NCBI GenBank assembly: GCA_958295765.1
Contig: CATQHB010000002.1
Span: forward strand, 942,091-1,006,090
DNA: 64,000 nt
Direction: 5' to 3'
From: an uncultured Dehalococcoidia bacterium
GTDB lineage: Bacteria; Chloroflexota; Dehalococcoidia; Lucifugimonadales; UBA3495
In this document: piece by piece, positions 49,999 through 58,491 of the stretch
Layout of the letters: each line of letters starts with the position of its first letter
Position numbering within the stretch: position 1 is the first letter of the stretch
Program-made: the position numbers and the translations under genes
Notes under the pieces: model-generated
The model's input: the letters and a program-made list of their open reading frames with translations, nothing else
What the model was told of the DNA's origin: nothing
Database searches by the model: none

Positions 49999-50023
49999 CG
50001 TCGTTCCGGCCCCGGAACGACGG
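49999..50023. repeat. collapsed CGTCGTTCCGGC palindrome and CTCATGGTGAGC half
   Basis: CGTCGTTCCGG directly joined to CCGGAACGACG, that is, the two outer arms without the centre. A single CTCATGGTGAGC half lies at 50091-50115. No gene in 49877-50126. Confidence 0.75.
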
Positions 50024-50126
50024 GTTTATGCTGCGGTTGCCTTGGGGGGATGGGGAGGTCAAAGGGCAAGTCTGCGCCAGGAACAGAATCCGCTCATGGT
50101 GAGCTTGTCGAACCACATCCCCGGAG

Positions 50127-50999
50127 TTACCAATCGTACAGGCCGCCCCTTTCCCGGAACCGTTCGGGTATCAGTTTGACTTCCTGGAGCGCCGCCGCTA
50201 CGCCGGTTTCCAGGATGGGCTTGCTGTAGTTATGGGCGCCGGTAACGTTGTCGAAAAACCGACCTGCCGGGTCAACCATGATGTAACTGCCGGTTATCAA
50301 CTCGGTGCTTTCCGGCACGACCGTTATGCCCATTTCCGCTACGTTCCGATTCCGCTCGACGTAGGCGTCGAACTGTTCTTTGGTGGTGATGAACTGGTCA
50401 ACGAACTGGTCATTCTGGCCCTTGACCGGGAGAGCTTGGAGTAACTTCCAGCGCTCAGGCCGGGCGCCGGCAATAAATCCGGTAAAATCCTCTTCCCAAT
50501 TCAAGGGATTTACCACGGTGTTAATCTTCAACCGAATCCCGCGCTGAATCACCATATCGGTGATTTGCCGGTAATCGGCTTCCGACATAGGCCCTTGGGG
50601 AGCTACGCGCCCAATCCGTTTCAGCTTTTCCGGGTCGGTGGTGTCGATGCTCAAGGTAATCCAATCCAAGCTGCCCTGCATAGAGTCCAGATAGCCGGAA
50701 GTGAGCTTTGAGCCGTTGGTAACGATGGCGGTAGTCATCCCTTTGGACTTGGCGGTTTCAACCAGGTCAGGCAGCCAGCGGCAGAGGGTAGGCTCGCCGC
50801 CGGCGAAGTTGATTTTCTGAAATCCCGCTTCGGCCAGCCGTTCTACTACCGCCACGCAGTCATCCCGATTCAGATGACCTTTGGGCAGTATGTCTTGCCT
50901 GACATCCAGAAAAGTGGCGAAGCAGAACCCGCACTTCATATTGCAGGGTTCCCACAGGTGGAAGTTGACCGAAGGCACTTCCTGTATGATATTCAACAA
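50127..50999 (-). CDS. prokaryotic viperin (radical SAM antiviral enzyme)
   Basis: 290-residue radical SAM protein closely matching viperins. VNFHLWEPCNMKCGFC holds the Fe-S Cys triad (19, 23, 26). KINFAGGEP (62-70) and VTNGSK (93-98) bind SAM. LKINTVVN, EEDF, RWKLLQALPVKGQN, SYIMVDPAGRFFDN and the C-terminal RGGLYDW follow the animal viperin order. Family members convert nucleoside triphosphates to 3'-deoxy-3',4'-didehydro forms that stop viral polymerases; which base is used is not visible. Start TTG 50999 (or the next TTG) follows GGGGGG. The nucleotide kinase often found beside pVips is absent; an RHH gene precedes it instead. Confidence 0.9.
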   Translation of the reverse strand: MLNIIQEVPSVNFHLWEPCNMKCGFCFATFLDVRQDILPKGHLNRDDCVAVVERLAEAGFQKINFAGGEPTLCRWLPDLVETAKSKGMTTAIVTNGSKLTSGYLDSMQGSLDWITLSIDTTDPEKLKRIGRVAPQGPMSEADYRQITDMVIQRGIRLKINTVVNPLNWEEDFTGFIAGARPERWKLLQALPVKGQNDQFVDQFITTKEQFDAYVERNRNVAEMGITVVPESTELITGSYIMVDPAGRFFDNVTGAHNYSKPILETGVAAALQEVKLIPERFRERGGLYDW

Positions 51000-51045
51000 A
51001 ATGTCCCCCCTTTATCGGAGACCAGGGTATGGGGATAGGGCCGCC

Positions 51046-51444
51046 CTAATCCTGCGGTCGCTCTTCGGGTTGCTCCTCCTCTTCCAGCAACTTTTTCAAC
51101 TCATCCTTGGCCTTGCGTATTTCCGCCACCTTGGTGGCGATAGCGTCAAAGAGGCTTTGCCGGGCCTTAATGCCCTCGGTTATGAGGTAGGCGGCGGCTT
51201 CGGAGCGGCTGCCGACTACTTCCGCCTCTACCAGTTCATCCATCCGGGCCAGGCTGTCCTTATCGACCCGCACCATTACCACGTTGTCGCGGGTCTGGCG
51301 GTTGCCGGCAGTTTTGTTGCGGATGGCGCCGATGTTTTCCATCACCGTGCCGGCGGCGGCCTCTGCCGTTTCCGTTACCAGATTGACGGCCTCCCGTCCT
51401 ACTTCAATGGCCCGTTCCCGGCGCCCCTTTTCCGATTCAGTCAT
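51046..51444 (-). CDS. ribbon-helix-helix protein upstream of viperin
   Basis: 132 residues. VVMVRVDKDSLARMDEL and SRSEAAAYLITEGI (about 54-90) form a RHH DNA-binding fold. The N-terminus is a charged helix and the C-terminus a Lys/Glu coiled coil. It lies 46 bases upstream of viperin on the same strand with no clear promoter between. ATG 51444 has AAGGAG upstream. Likely regulates the viperin operon. Confidence 0.7.
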   Translation of the reverse strand: MTESEKGRRERAIEVGREAVNLVTETAEAAAGTVMENIGAIRNKTAGNRQTRDNVVMVRVDKDSLARMDELVEAEVVGSRSEAAAYLITEGIKARQSLFDAIATKVAEIRKAKDELKKLLEEEEQPEERPQD

Positions 51445-51485
51445 TACTTACTCCTTGCTGTGTATTGAAATTACGAATTACAAGT

Positions 51486-51514
51486 AATATAACTGGAGCA
51501 TTACAGGTTGTCAA
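51486..51514 (-). promoter_or_regulatory. promoter of the RHH/viperin operon
   Basis: TTGACA (51514-51509), 17 bases, TATATT (51491-51486) on the minus strand. The -35 continues as TTGACAACCTGTAATG, which is repeated on the other strand at 51555. Confidence 0.65.
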
Positions 51515-51554
51515 CCCCTGCTCATTTCTTTGCAGACCGGAGCAGTTTCGAGGA

Positions 51555-51604
51555 TTGACAACCTGATAATGTATGCGTATGCTTTATATAAGACATACGC
51601 ATAC
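51555..51604 (+). promoter_or_regulatory. divergent promoter with perfect operator palindrome
   Basis: TTGACA at 51555-51560, 17 bases, TATGCT at 51578-51583. GTATGCGTATG (51571-51581) and CATACGCATAC (51594-51604) are perfect 11-base inverted arms that cover the -10 and start region, as expected for an RHH repressor operator. TTGACAACCTG is also shared, inverted, with the viperin operon promoter. Confidence 0.75.
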
Positions 51605-51617
51605 GGAGGCGGGAATT

Positions 51618-52244
51618 ATGCGAATCGGTATTAACGTACCCAATGACTTGCTCAAGCGGGTCAAGACTTTGCAGCCTGACGTGAATGTGTCGCAGGTTTG
51701 CCGGGAGGCGCTTGAGCAACTGGCGGCAAGGCAGGAGCGGGCTGTTGATTGGCTTGCTACCGATGGGTCGGTAGAGCGTGTTCTGGAGTTCGCAGAATCA
51801 CGGGAGCGGTTTCTTCAAGGGCCTGATTGGGAAAGTTACGGTCTGGATGATGCCCGGGAGTGGGTGGAAACGATAACCCCGGAGGCTTGGGATCGTTTCT
51901 TGTATTTGTATCACTTCCTTGAATCCAAAGGACGGAATGACTTTGAGATGCTAGTGGGAGGGACCCACCCTCACTATGCTGTGAAAGGGTTTCATTATCA
52001 CGAACAGGAGAATATGAAATGGCGTGAGAGTATGTACGACTATGAGGATAACCACGGTATAGGTACTGGCTTTATGACGGAAGCCAAGCAGCGGTACGAA
52101 AAGGCTTGGTTGGCCTATGTGAAAGAGATACGGCGAAAGTTTTTAGAGCATAGCCAAGCTAAAGGGGAGAAGTTGCAGGCCGAGCGGGAAAAGGCTTGGC
52201 AAGCCCGCCCGGCGCCGCTACTGCCGCCGCAATTACTGCCCTGA
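51618..52244 (+). CDS. RHH-domain protein with unknown C-terminal region
   Basis: 208 residues from ATG 51618 (GGAGG upstream). Residues 1-45 (MRIGINVPNDLLKRVKTL...VSQVCREALEQ) are a CopG-like RHH. The rest is mostly helical and Trp/Tyr/His-rich, with WVETITPEAWDRFLYLYHF and HYAVKGFHYHEQ, then a charged C-terminal helix. No known effector domain recognised. Faces the viperin operon and has its own palindromic operator, so autoregulation is likely. The end overlaps metH by 12 bases, tail to tail. Confidence 0.65.
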   Translation: MRIGINVPNDLLKRVKTLQPDVNVSQVCREALEQLAARQERAVDWLATDGSVERVLEFAESRERFLQGPDWESYGLDDAREWVETITPEAWDRFLYLYHFLESKGRNDFEMLVGGTHPHYAVKGFHYHEQENMKWRESMYDYEDNHGIGTGFMTEAKQRYEKAWLAYVKEIRRKFLEHSQAKGEKLQAEREKAWQARPAPLLPPQLLP

Positions 52245-55200
52245 ACCCGCCACTTCCCGCTCCAACCGCTCAATATCCCCCTCGCTCAGGTTGAAATACC
52301 GGGCGTCCGGGTGGTGGAATACCAGGGCCGATACCGAACCCTCCGGGTCCATCATATAGCCCTCGGTCAGTTCTACGCCGATGTTGGCGGTAACGTCCAG
52401 CAGGCGGAAAAGCGGTTCCTGGTCTTCCAGCCGGGGGCAGGCCGGGTAGCCGAAGGAGTAGCGGCGGCCCCGGTACTGGGCGCGGAACAGGTCGGGGTAG
52501 CTGATGCCTTGCGGGTCGCCGAAGCCCCACATCTGGCGTATCTGCTGGTGCAGCAGTTCGGCAAAGGCTTCCGCCGATTCCAGGGCCAACACCTGCAAAA
52601 TGTGGGAGTTGAGAAACTCCCCCCGCTCTTTCCACTCCTCGGCCAGGGCGCGCACCCCGGGGCCGACGGTGGTGGTGAACATCGCCACGTAGTCGGGCTG
52701 TGCCGAAGCCAGCGGGCGGGCGTAGTCGGCCAGGCATAGCCCCTCCCGCTGGGATTGGCGGCCAAAGTAGAACCTTTCCAGCACGGTTTGGCCGTCCGGC
52801 CCGTAAATCAGCAGGGTCTGGCCGTCGGAACGGCAGGGAAAGAACTTGAACACGGCGTTGGCCCGGATGTCGGGCCGGGCCAGCATCAAATCCTCCACCC
52901 GGCGCACCGAATCCCGCAGTTCCAAAGCGTCCGTCTCCTCCCTTTCCAAAGCCTCGGCAAAGCGGCCCTGGTAGCCCAAGTGCCGGACGTAGAGCATCTG
53001 GGGGTTGATGTAGGGGAAAATCTCGGCCAGGTCATAGTCTCGGATTACGTGCAGGCGCAGGTCCGGCGGGTTGGGCAAGTCAAAGTCGTGGCGCACCTGG
53101 GCCGGCGACACGGTTTCCGCCGTACCGGAGGCGCCGGCGCTTTCCGCCGCGGCCCGGGCCTGGGCCGCCTGGAACAGTTCGTCGGTTTCGGCCTCGATGC
53201 TGGCCGCCAGCTTTTGCCGCTCGTCGGCGTCCTGGAGGGTGTTCGCCAGGGCCAGCCCGCTCATAGCGTCTTGAGCATAGGCCACCAGGCCGGCGTACTC
53301 CGGGGCGATGCGCAGCCGAGTGAAGCGGTTGGACAGGGCGGCCCCGCCGACCAGGATGGGCGGGTTGACCCCGGCCTGGCGGAAGTCCCGCACCGTCTCC
53401 ACCATCATCTGCGCCGACTTGACCAGCAGCCCGGACAGCCCCACGATGTCCGGGGAATGTTCCTGGCAGGCGTCAATCAAGTCCTGGGGCGGCACCTTGA
53501 TGCCCAGATTGATGACCTGGTAGCCGTTGTTGGAAAGGATGATGTCCACCAGGTTCTTGCCGATGTCGTGAACGTCGCCCTTGACCGTCGCCAGGATTAC
53601 CTTGCCCTTGCTGGCCGAGTCGGCCCGCTCCATGTGGGGTTCCAGGTGGGCCACGGCGAACTTCATCGCCTCGGCAGATTGCAGCACCTCGGCGACAATC
53701 AGCTGGTTGGCGTTGAATTGACGGCCCACTTCGTCCATTCCCGCCATCAGGGGGCCGTTGATAACCTCCAGGGGCGCGCGGCCGGCCAGCGCCTCATCCA
53801 GGTCGTCGGCCAGCCCCTCCTTGCTGCCCTCGATAATCGCCAGGGCCAGCCGCTCATCCAGGGGCAGATTGAGCCGCTCCTCGGCGGTGGCCTGGGGCGG
53901 CTTGTCCCGGAAATGGGCGGCAAAGGCGGCCACCGGGTCCGCTCCCCGGTTCCAGATCAGGTCTTCCGACAGCTTGCGCTCCTCTTCCGGTATGGAGGTG
54001 TAGCGTTGCATCATCTCCGAGTTGACAATCGCCGTATCCAGGCCGGCCTGGACGCAGTGATACAGGAAAACCGAGTTGAAAACCTCCCGCCCGGCCGGGG
54101 GCAGCCCGAAGGAGACGTTGGAGATGCCCAGGATGGTCTTGGTGTTGGGCAGGGCCTCCTTAATCAGCCGCACGCCCTCAATGGTTTCGGCGGCGGAACC
54201 GACGTAGTTGGCGTCGCCGGTGCCGGCGGGAAAGACCAGGGGGTCAAAAATCAGGTCTTCTTCCGGGATGCCGTACTTCTCGGTGAGCAGGCGGTGGGAG
54301 CGGATGGCGATTTCCAGCTTGCGCTGCCGGGTGATGGCCTGGGCTTGCTCCTTGTCGTCGTCGATGCAGCCCACCACCAGGGCGGCGCCGTAGGCCCGGG
54401 CCAGGGGCGCCACCGCCTGGAACCGGGCCTCGCCGTCCTCCAGGTTGACCGAGTTGATGATGGACTTGCCTTGCAGCCGTTTCAGGGATTCCGCAATGAC
54501 CGACGCGTCGGTGGAGTCAATCATTATGGGACTTTTGACCTTTTTGGTCAGCAGGTCCAGGAAGGTAATGATGTCGGCCATTTCGTCCCGGTCCGGGTCT
54601 TGCAGGCATACGTCCAGGATGTGGGCGCCGTTGCGAACCTGGCGGCGGCCAATTTCGGCGGCCTCCTCAAACCCGCCCCGCCCGATCAGGCGGCGAAAGC
54701 GGCGGCTGCCCAGCACGTTGGTGCGCTCGCCCACAATGGCCGGGCGGGTGTCCTGGTCAATTACCAGGGCCTCGATGCCGGACACCCGGGTTTCCGTCCC
54801 GTGTACCGGCAAGCGGGGGGAAATGCCGGCCGCCCGTTCCGCCAGCAGCCGGATATGCTCCGTGCCGGTGCCGCAGCAGCCGCCCACCACGTTGAGCCAG
54901 CCCGATTCCATAAACCGCCCGATGGTATTCGCCAGCATTTCCGGGGTTTCGTTATACTTCCCGTCCTCGTCGGGCAGCCCGGCGTTGGGCAGGCAGGCCA
55001 CCGGAAAGCGGGACAGGCCGGCCAGGGTGCGGACGTGGTCGGTCATAAACTCCGGCCCGGTGGCGCAGTTAAAGCCCAGCCACAGCAAGTCCCGGTGGGC
55101 CAGTGAGGTATAAAAGGCTTCGGCGTCCTGGCCGGCCAGCAGCGTCCCCATCGGCTCAATAGTGCCCTGCACCGCGACGGGGACTTCCTGCCCCAACTCG

Positions 55201-55769
55201 GCCAGAGCCTGGTCAATGCCAATCAGCCCGGCCTTCAGGTTGATGGTGTCCTGGGTGGTTTCCAGCAGCAGCAGGTCAACGCCGCCCTCCACCAGGCCCA
55301 GCGCCTGCTCCCGGTAGGCGTCGGAAAGTTCATCAAAGGTAACGCCGCCGGTAACGGAGATGGTCTTGGTGGTCGGCCCCATGGCCCCGGCGACGAAACG
55401 GGGGCGTTCCGGCGTAGTGGTGGCAGCGGCAGTAGAGTCGGCGGCCTGGCGGGCCAGTTGGGCCGCCACCCGGTTAATGCGGCGGGCTTCGTGGGCCAGG
55501 TCATACTCGGCCAGGACGATGGAAGTGGCGCCGAAAGTGTTGGTCTCGATAACGTCGGCCCCGGCCTCCAGATAAGACCGGTGAATGTCGGCGATGACCT
55601 GAGGGCGGGTCAGGGTCAGGTACTCATTACAGCCCTCAAACTCGGCCCCGCCAAAGTCCTCCGGCCCCAAATCCCGGGCCTGAATAGCCGTCCCCATGGC
55701 CCCGTCCAGGACAACAATCCGCTCCCGGAGCAACGATTTAAGTAGAGTAGCGCGGTTGGAAATAGTCAT
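52233..55769 (-). CDS. metH: cobalamin-dependent methionine synthase
   Basis: 1178 residues from ATG 55769 (TAGG upstream). Transfers methyl from methyltetrahydrofolate to homocysteine through B12. Domains in order: homocysteine/Zn barrel (about 1-320; Cys in GFNCATG and GGCCGTG), pterin-binding barrel (about 340-620), B12 cap and Rossmann domain with DVHDIGKNLV (His ligand), and the SAM reactivation domain (about 890-1178). All modules are present at usual length. No cobalamin riboswitch was recognised upstream. Confidence 0.95.
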   Translation of the reverse strand: MTISNRATLLKSLLRERIVVLDGAMGTAIQARDLGPEDFGGAEFEGCNEYLTLTRPQVIADIHRSYLEAGADVIETNTFGATSIVLAEYDLAHEARRINRVAAQLARQAADSTAAATTTPERPRFVAGAMGPTTKTISVTGGVTFDELSDAYREQALGLVEGGVDLLLLETTQDTINLKAGLIGIDQALAELGQEVPVAVQGTIEPMGTLLAGQDAEAFYTSLAHRDLLWLGFNCATGPEFMTDHVRTLAGLSRFPVACLPNAGLPDEDGKYNETPEMLANTIGRFMESGWLNVVGGCCGTGTEHIRLLAERAAGISPRLPVHGTETRVSGIEALVIDQDTRPAIVGERTNVLGSRRFRRLIGRGGFEEAAEIGRRQVRNGAHILDVCLQDPDRDEMADIITFLDLLTKKVKSPIMIDSTDASVIAESLKRLQGKSIINSVNLEDGEARFQAVAPLARAYGAALVVGCIDDDKEQAQAITRQRKLEIAIRSHRLLTEKYGIPEEDLIFDPLVFPAGTGDANYVGSAAETIEGVRLIKEALPNTKTILGISNVSFGLPPAGREVFNSVFLYHCVQAGLDTAIVNSEMMQRYTSIPEEERKLSEDLIWNRGADPVAAFAAHFRDKPPQATAEERLNLPLDERLALAIIEGSKEGLADDLDEALAGRAPLEVINGPLMAGMDEVGRQFNANQLIVAEVLQSAEAMKFAVAHLEPHMERADSASKGKVILATVKGDVHDIGKNLVDIILSNNGYQVINLGIKVPPQDLIDACQEHSPDIVGLSGLLVKSAQMMVETVRDFRQAGVNPPILVGGAALSNRFTRLRIAPEYAGLVAYAQDAMSGLALANTLQDADERQKLAASIEAETDELFQAAQARAAAESAGASGTAETVSPAQVRHDFDLPNPPDLRLHVIRDYDLAEIFPYINPQMLYVRHLGYQGRFAEALEREETDALELRDSVRRVEDLMLARPDIRANAVFKFFPCRSDGQTLLIYGPDGQTVLERFYFGRQSQREGLCLADYARPLASAQPDYVAMFTTTVGPGVRALAEEWKERGEFLNSHILQVLALESAEAFAELLHQQIRQMWGFGDPQGISYPDLFRAQYRGRRYSFGYPACPRLEDQEPLFRLLDVTANIGVELTEGYMMDPEGSVSALVFHHPDARYFNLSEGDIERLEREVAGSGQ

Positions 55770-55910
55770 AAAACCTACATACCTTTGCAAGGATACCAGG
55801 GTCAAGGTTACTTGCTGGGGGCGGGAGTGTCAAATTGGGGGGTGGGGTGTTTGACAAAATCAACGAGTATAGATAGGCTGGTTACATTACTTATCAGGTG
55901 GGGTGCCAAG

Positions 55911-57095
55911 ATGGTATCGGCTGAATCCCGAATTGATGAAATCCATTACGACGACTACGCCGAGGGTGAAGAGGAAGTATCTGGCGTTGAGGATTACGAC
56001 ATTTCGACGGCGCCCAATGACTTTAACGTCTCGACGATGTATAACTTCATCAAGTCGGGCGTTCTGGTCATTCCTGGGTTTCAAAGGAACTACGTTTGGG
56101 ATGTTAGGCGGGCTTCCAAGCTGGTGGAATCTCTCATTATCGGCCTACCGGTTCCTCAAATTTTCCTGTATGAAGCCGCTCGGAATCAATTTCACGTGAT
56201 TGATGGGCAACAACGCCTTATGTCCCTCTACTATTTTAGAGAGCAACGGTTCCCCCGGATGGAAGCACGTGCTGATTTGAGACGAATTTTTGCTGAGCAG
56301 GGGCACATTCCCGACGAGGTGCTGCGAGACGACAAGTACTTTACTAACTTTCGCCTCAGCTTGCCGGCGAGAGTCTCTGGAATTCCCAATAAATTGCACG
56401 GACTTGATTATGAGAGTCTGGGCGATGATCAGTTACAGTTCGACCTGAGGACGGTTCGGAATGTGATAATTCGGCAGAACTCGCCTAAAGGTGATGACTC
56501 GTCCGTCTATGAGATTTTTAGCCGTCTCAACTCCGGGGGAGTAAACCTTAGCACCCAAGAAATCCGCAGTAGCGTTTTTCATTCAGGTTTCTACGATACT
56601 CTGATGCGGATTAACTATGCCGATGGTTGGCGGCATATCTTGCACGATACCGTGCCAGATCTCCGCTTAAAAGACGTGGAGCTTTTGCTGCGGATGTTCG
56701 CCATATTGATTGACATAGATAACTATGGTTCATCTATGTCCAAGTTTCTCGACGGGTTTTCCGAGAAGTGTAAATCCAACACTAAAGAGGAAAACCAGTA
56801 TCTGGAGGAATTTTTCCGGGCTTTCCTTAACTCTACGGCCCACCTTCCCAACAACGCCTTTCTCAACAAAGTCAACAATCGGGTCAACATAGCGTTGATA
56901 GAGGCAGTGTTTTCGGCAACTTGTCGGCAGAAATACTTGGAAGGCGGCCTGGCAGAGGGTAAAGTCGAATTGGAAGAGTTAAGGACTCTGGAGACCGACG
57001 AAGCTTTTGTAGAGGCTACTCAAAGGGCAACAACCCGGAAAGATAATGTCCAGAATCGTCTTGACCGGGGTTATGCCTTGGTATCTCCTTTGTAG
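55911..57095 (+). CDS. DUF262/ParB-like domain protein (GmrS-type)
   Basis: 394 residues from ATG 55911, with AGGTGGGG upstream. IPGFQRNYVWD and DGQQRL (98-102) are the DUF262 signature seen in GmrSD-type restriction proteins, where it acts as a nucleotide- and DNA-binding nuclease module. The C-terminal half is helical without the DUF1524 HNH motif, so an effector must come from elsewhere; the next gene encodes a HEPN protein 14 bases downstream. Looks AT-richer than metH. Confidence 0.82.
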   Translation: MVSAESRIDEIHYDDYAEGEEEVSGVEDYDISTAPNDFNVSTMYNFIKSGVLVIPGFQRNYVWDVRRASKLVESLIIGLPVPQIFLYEAARNQFHVIDGQQRLMSLYYFREQRFPRMEARADLRRIFAEQGHIPDEVLRDDKYFTNFRLSLPARVSGIPNKLHGLDYESLGDDQLQFDLRTVRNVIIRQNSPKGDDSSVYEIFSRLNSGGVNLSTQEIRSSVFHSGFYDTLMRINYADGWRHILHDTVPDLRLKDVELLLRMFAILIDIDNYGSSMSKFLDGFSEKCKSNTKEENQYLEEFFRAFLNSTAHLPNNAFLNKVNNRVNIALIEAVFSATCRQKYLEGGLAEGKVELEELRTLETDEAFVEATQRATTRKDNVQNRLDRGYALVSPL

Positions 57096-57109
57096 AGAGG
57101 CGTTTGGTT

Positions 57110-57673
57110 GTGGCTGACCTGCCCCCCGTGGACCAGCTCTATCGGGACTTTCAAGAACTGATAGCCGGGATTGATGTCCTAGAGCTTTCTCTACAGACAA
57201 CGTTGAGGATAACATTCAGCAAGTCTCTCTTGATGGCAGCAGCCGGCTATTTCGAGGAGCAAGTTCAGCAACAAGTTATCGACTTCGTAGATGGTTGCAC
57301 CTCTGGCAACGAGTTAGTCAAAGAGCTAATCCTGCATAGGGCTTTTGGGCGTGAGTATTCCAGACTGTTCAGTTGGGATGCCAAAAACGCAAATCAATTC
57401 TTTGCACTTTTTGGCCGTGAATTTAGACAGTCTATGCAACAGTATGTTAGTGGGCATGATGAATACCAAGAGGCTGCTCGATCGTTCTTAGAAGTCGGCA
57501 ATGCGCGGAACGAACTGGCCCACGGAAGTTATGCTCAGTTTCCTCTTGATAAGACCATAGATGAGATTTACCAGAGCTACCAGTTAGCGCTCCCATTCGT
57601 CAACAGCATCAGTGACCACTTGACCAGGGTTAGCGCCGACATTGCCGGCACTGTATCTAATGACGGCAACTAA
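57110..57673 (+). CDS. HEPN-domain protein with R-x4-H motif
   Basis: 187 residues from GTG 57110, with GAGAGG upstream; a TTG 6 bases earlier is too close to that site. A long helical bundle ends with GNARNELAHGSY, with Arg133 and His138 as the HEPN catalytic pair. It is similar in build to MAE_28990-type HEPN proteins. Pairing with a DUF262 protein is known from predicted defence systems, in which the HEPN cleaves RNA. Same low-GC look as the DUF262 gene. Confidence 0.78.
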   Translation: MADLPPVDQLYRDFQELIAGIDVLELSLQTTLRITFSKSLLMAAAGYFEEQVQQQVIDFVDGCTSGNELVKELILHRAFGREYSRLFSWDAKNANQFFALFGREFRQSMQQYVSGHDEYQEAARSFLEVGNARNELAHGSYAQFPLDKTIDEIYQSYQLALPFVNSISDHLTRVSADIAGTVSNDGN

Positions 57674-57874
57674 CCCAAAGGCCGCCCGAGTTTAACTCCG
57701 TGGGTGTTGGCTTGGAATTAACCTGAGTAAATCGAACGTAATAAGGTATGTTGAAACAGCTTGCGACATAGTTGGCGTAAAGTATGGATCTCAATTAACA
57801 TTAACGGAGAAATAGCAGTTCGGGCGACTTTGCCCTACCCTATTTGGTGGGGCTGTCGTGAAATGCGACTTTTC

Positions 57875-57901
57875 GGAGTGTGCTTTATGTAAGCACACTC
57901 C
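57875..57901. repeat. perfect 11-base hairpin between HEPN and phosphatase genes
   Basis: GGAGTGTGCTT and AAGCACACTCC around TATGT. The 276-base gap 57674-57949 holds this, a further TTTCGGAG/CTCCGAA pairing, and a 30-codon open stretch (57723-57815) with no start signal. Confidence 0.75.
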
Positions 57902-57949
57902 CTACATTCCTCCGAATGTCGGAATCCATAACTATAAGGGATTTGCAAT

Positions 57950-58489
57950 ATGAGTGAACCCGCAGTACCCCCGCAGCCGATAGAGAACTGTTACTGGGTG
58001 GTTCCCGGCCAACTGCTGGCCGGCGAGTACCCAAGAAACCTGGATGAAGAATCCTCCTTGCAAAAGCTCCAGGCCCTCACCGACGCCGGAATTTCCCTCT
58101 TTATTGACTTAACCGAGGCGGGCGAGCCGACTCCGGGTAAAGGATTACAGCCCTATGCCCACTGGTTGGACTCTGCTACTCAAACGCATCAGCGGTTCTC
58201 GATTCGGGATGTGTCCGTGCCGGATTCGCCGGCGCTGACCACGGACATTCTTGATGCAATTGATAATCACATGAGTGAGGGTAAGACGGTCTATGTTCAC
58301 TGCTGGGGCGGGGTGGGACGCACTGGCCTGATTATTGGCTGCTGGCTGGCGCGGCACGGTTACGCTGGGCCGGCTGCTCTGGAGCAACTGCACGACCTTT
58401 GGCGGCAATGTCCCAAATCGAAGTGCCAAAAATCCCCGTCAACCGCCGAGCAGGAACGGTACATCCTGCGCTGGAAAGAGGATAATTAG
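57950..58489 (+). CDS. tyrosine/dual-specificity protein phosphatase
   Basis: 179 residues. HCWGGVGRTG holds the C-x5-R active site (Cys118, Arg124). A general-acid Asp probably lies in IRDVSVPD. The N-terminal PIENCYWVVPGQLLAGEYP is common in bacterial phosphatases of this group. It ends 2 bases before the ADP-ribosylglycohydrolase gene, so they act together. Target could be phosphoprotein, phosphoinositide or an ADP-ribose-type phosphate. Confidence 0.88.
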   Translation: MSEPAVPPQPIENCYWVVPGQLLAGEYPRNLDEESSLQKLQALTDAGISLFIDLTEAGEPTPGKGLQPYAHWLDSATQTHQRFSIRDVSVPDSPALTTDILDAIDNHMSEGKTVYVHCWGGVGRTGLIIGCWLARHGYAGPAALEQLHDLWRQCPKSKCQKSPSTAEQERYILRWKEDN

Positions 58490-58491
58490 TC

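Noticed and set aside
57723-57815. 30-codon open stretch (LSKSNVIRYVETACD...) before the phosphatase gene
   Set aside because: No start codon with a ribosome site and no homologue recognised; could be a gene remnant but cannot be supported.
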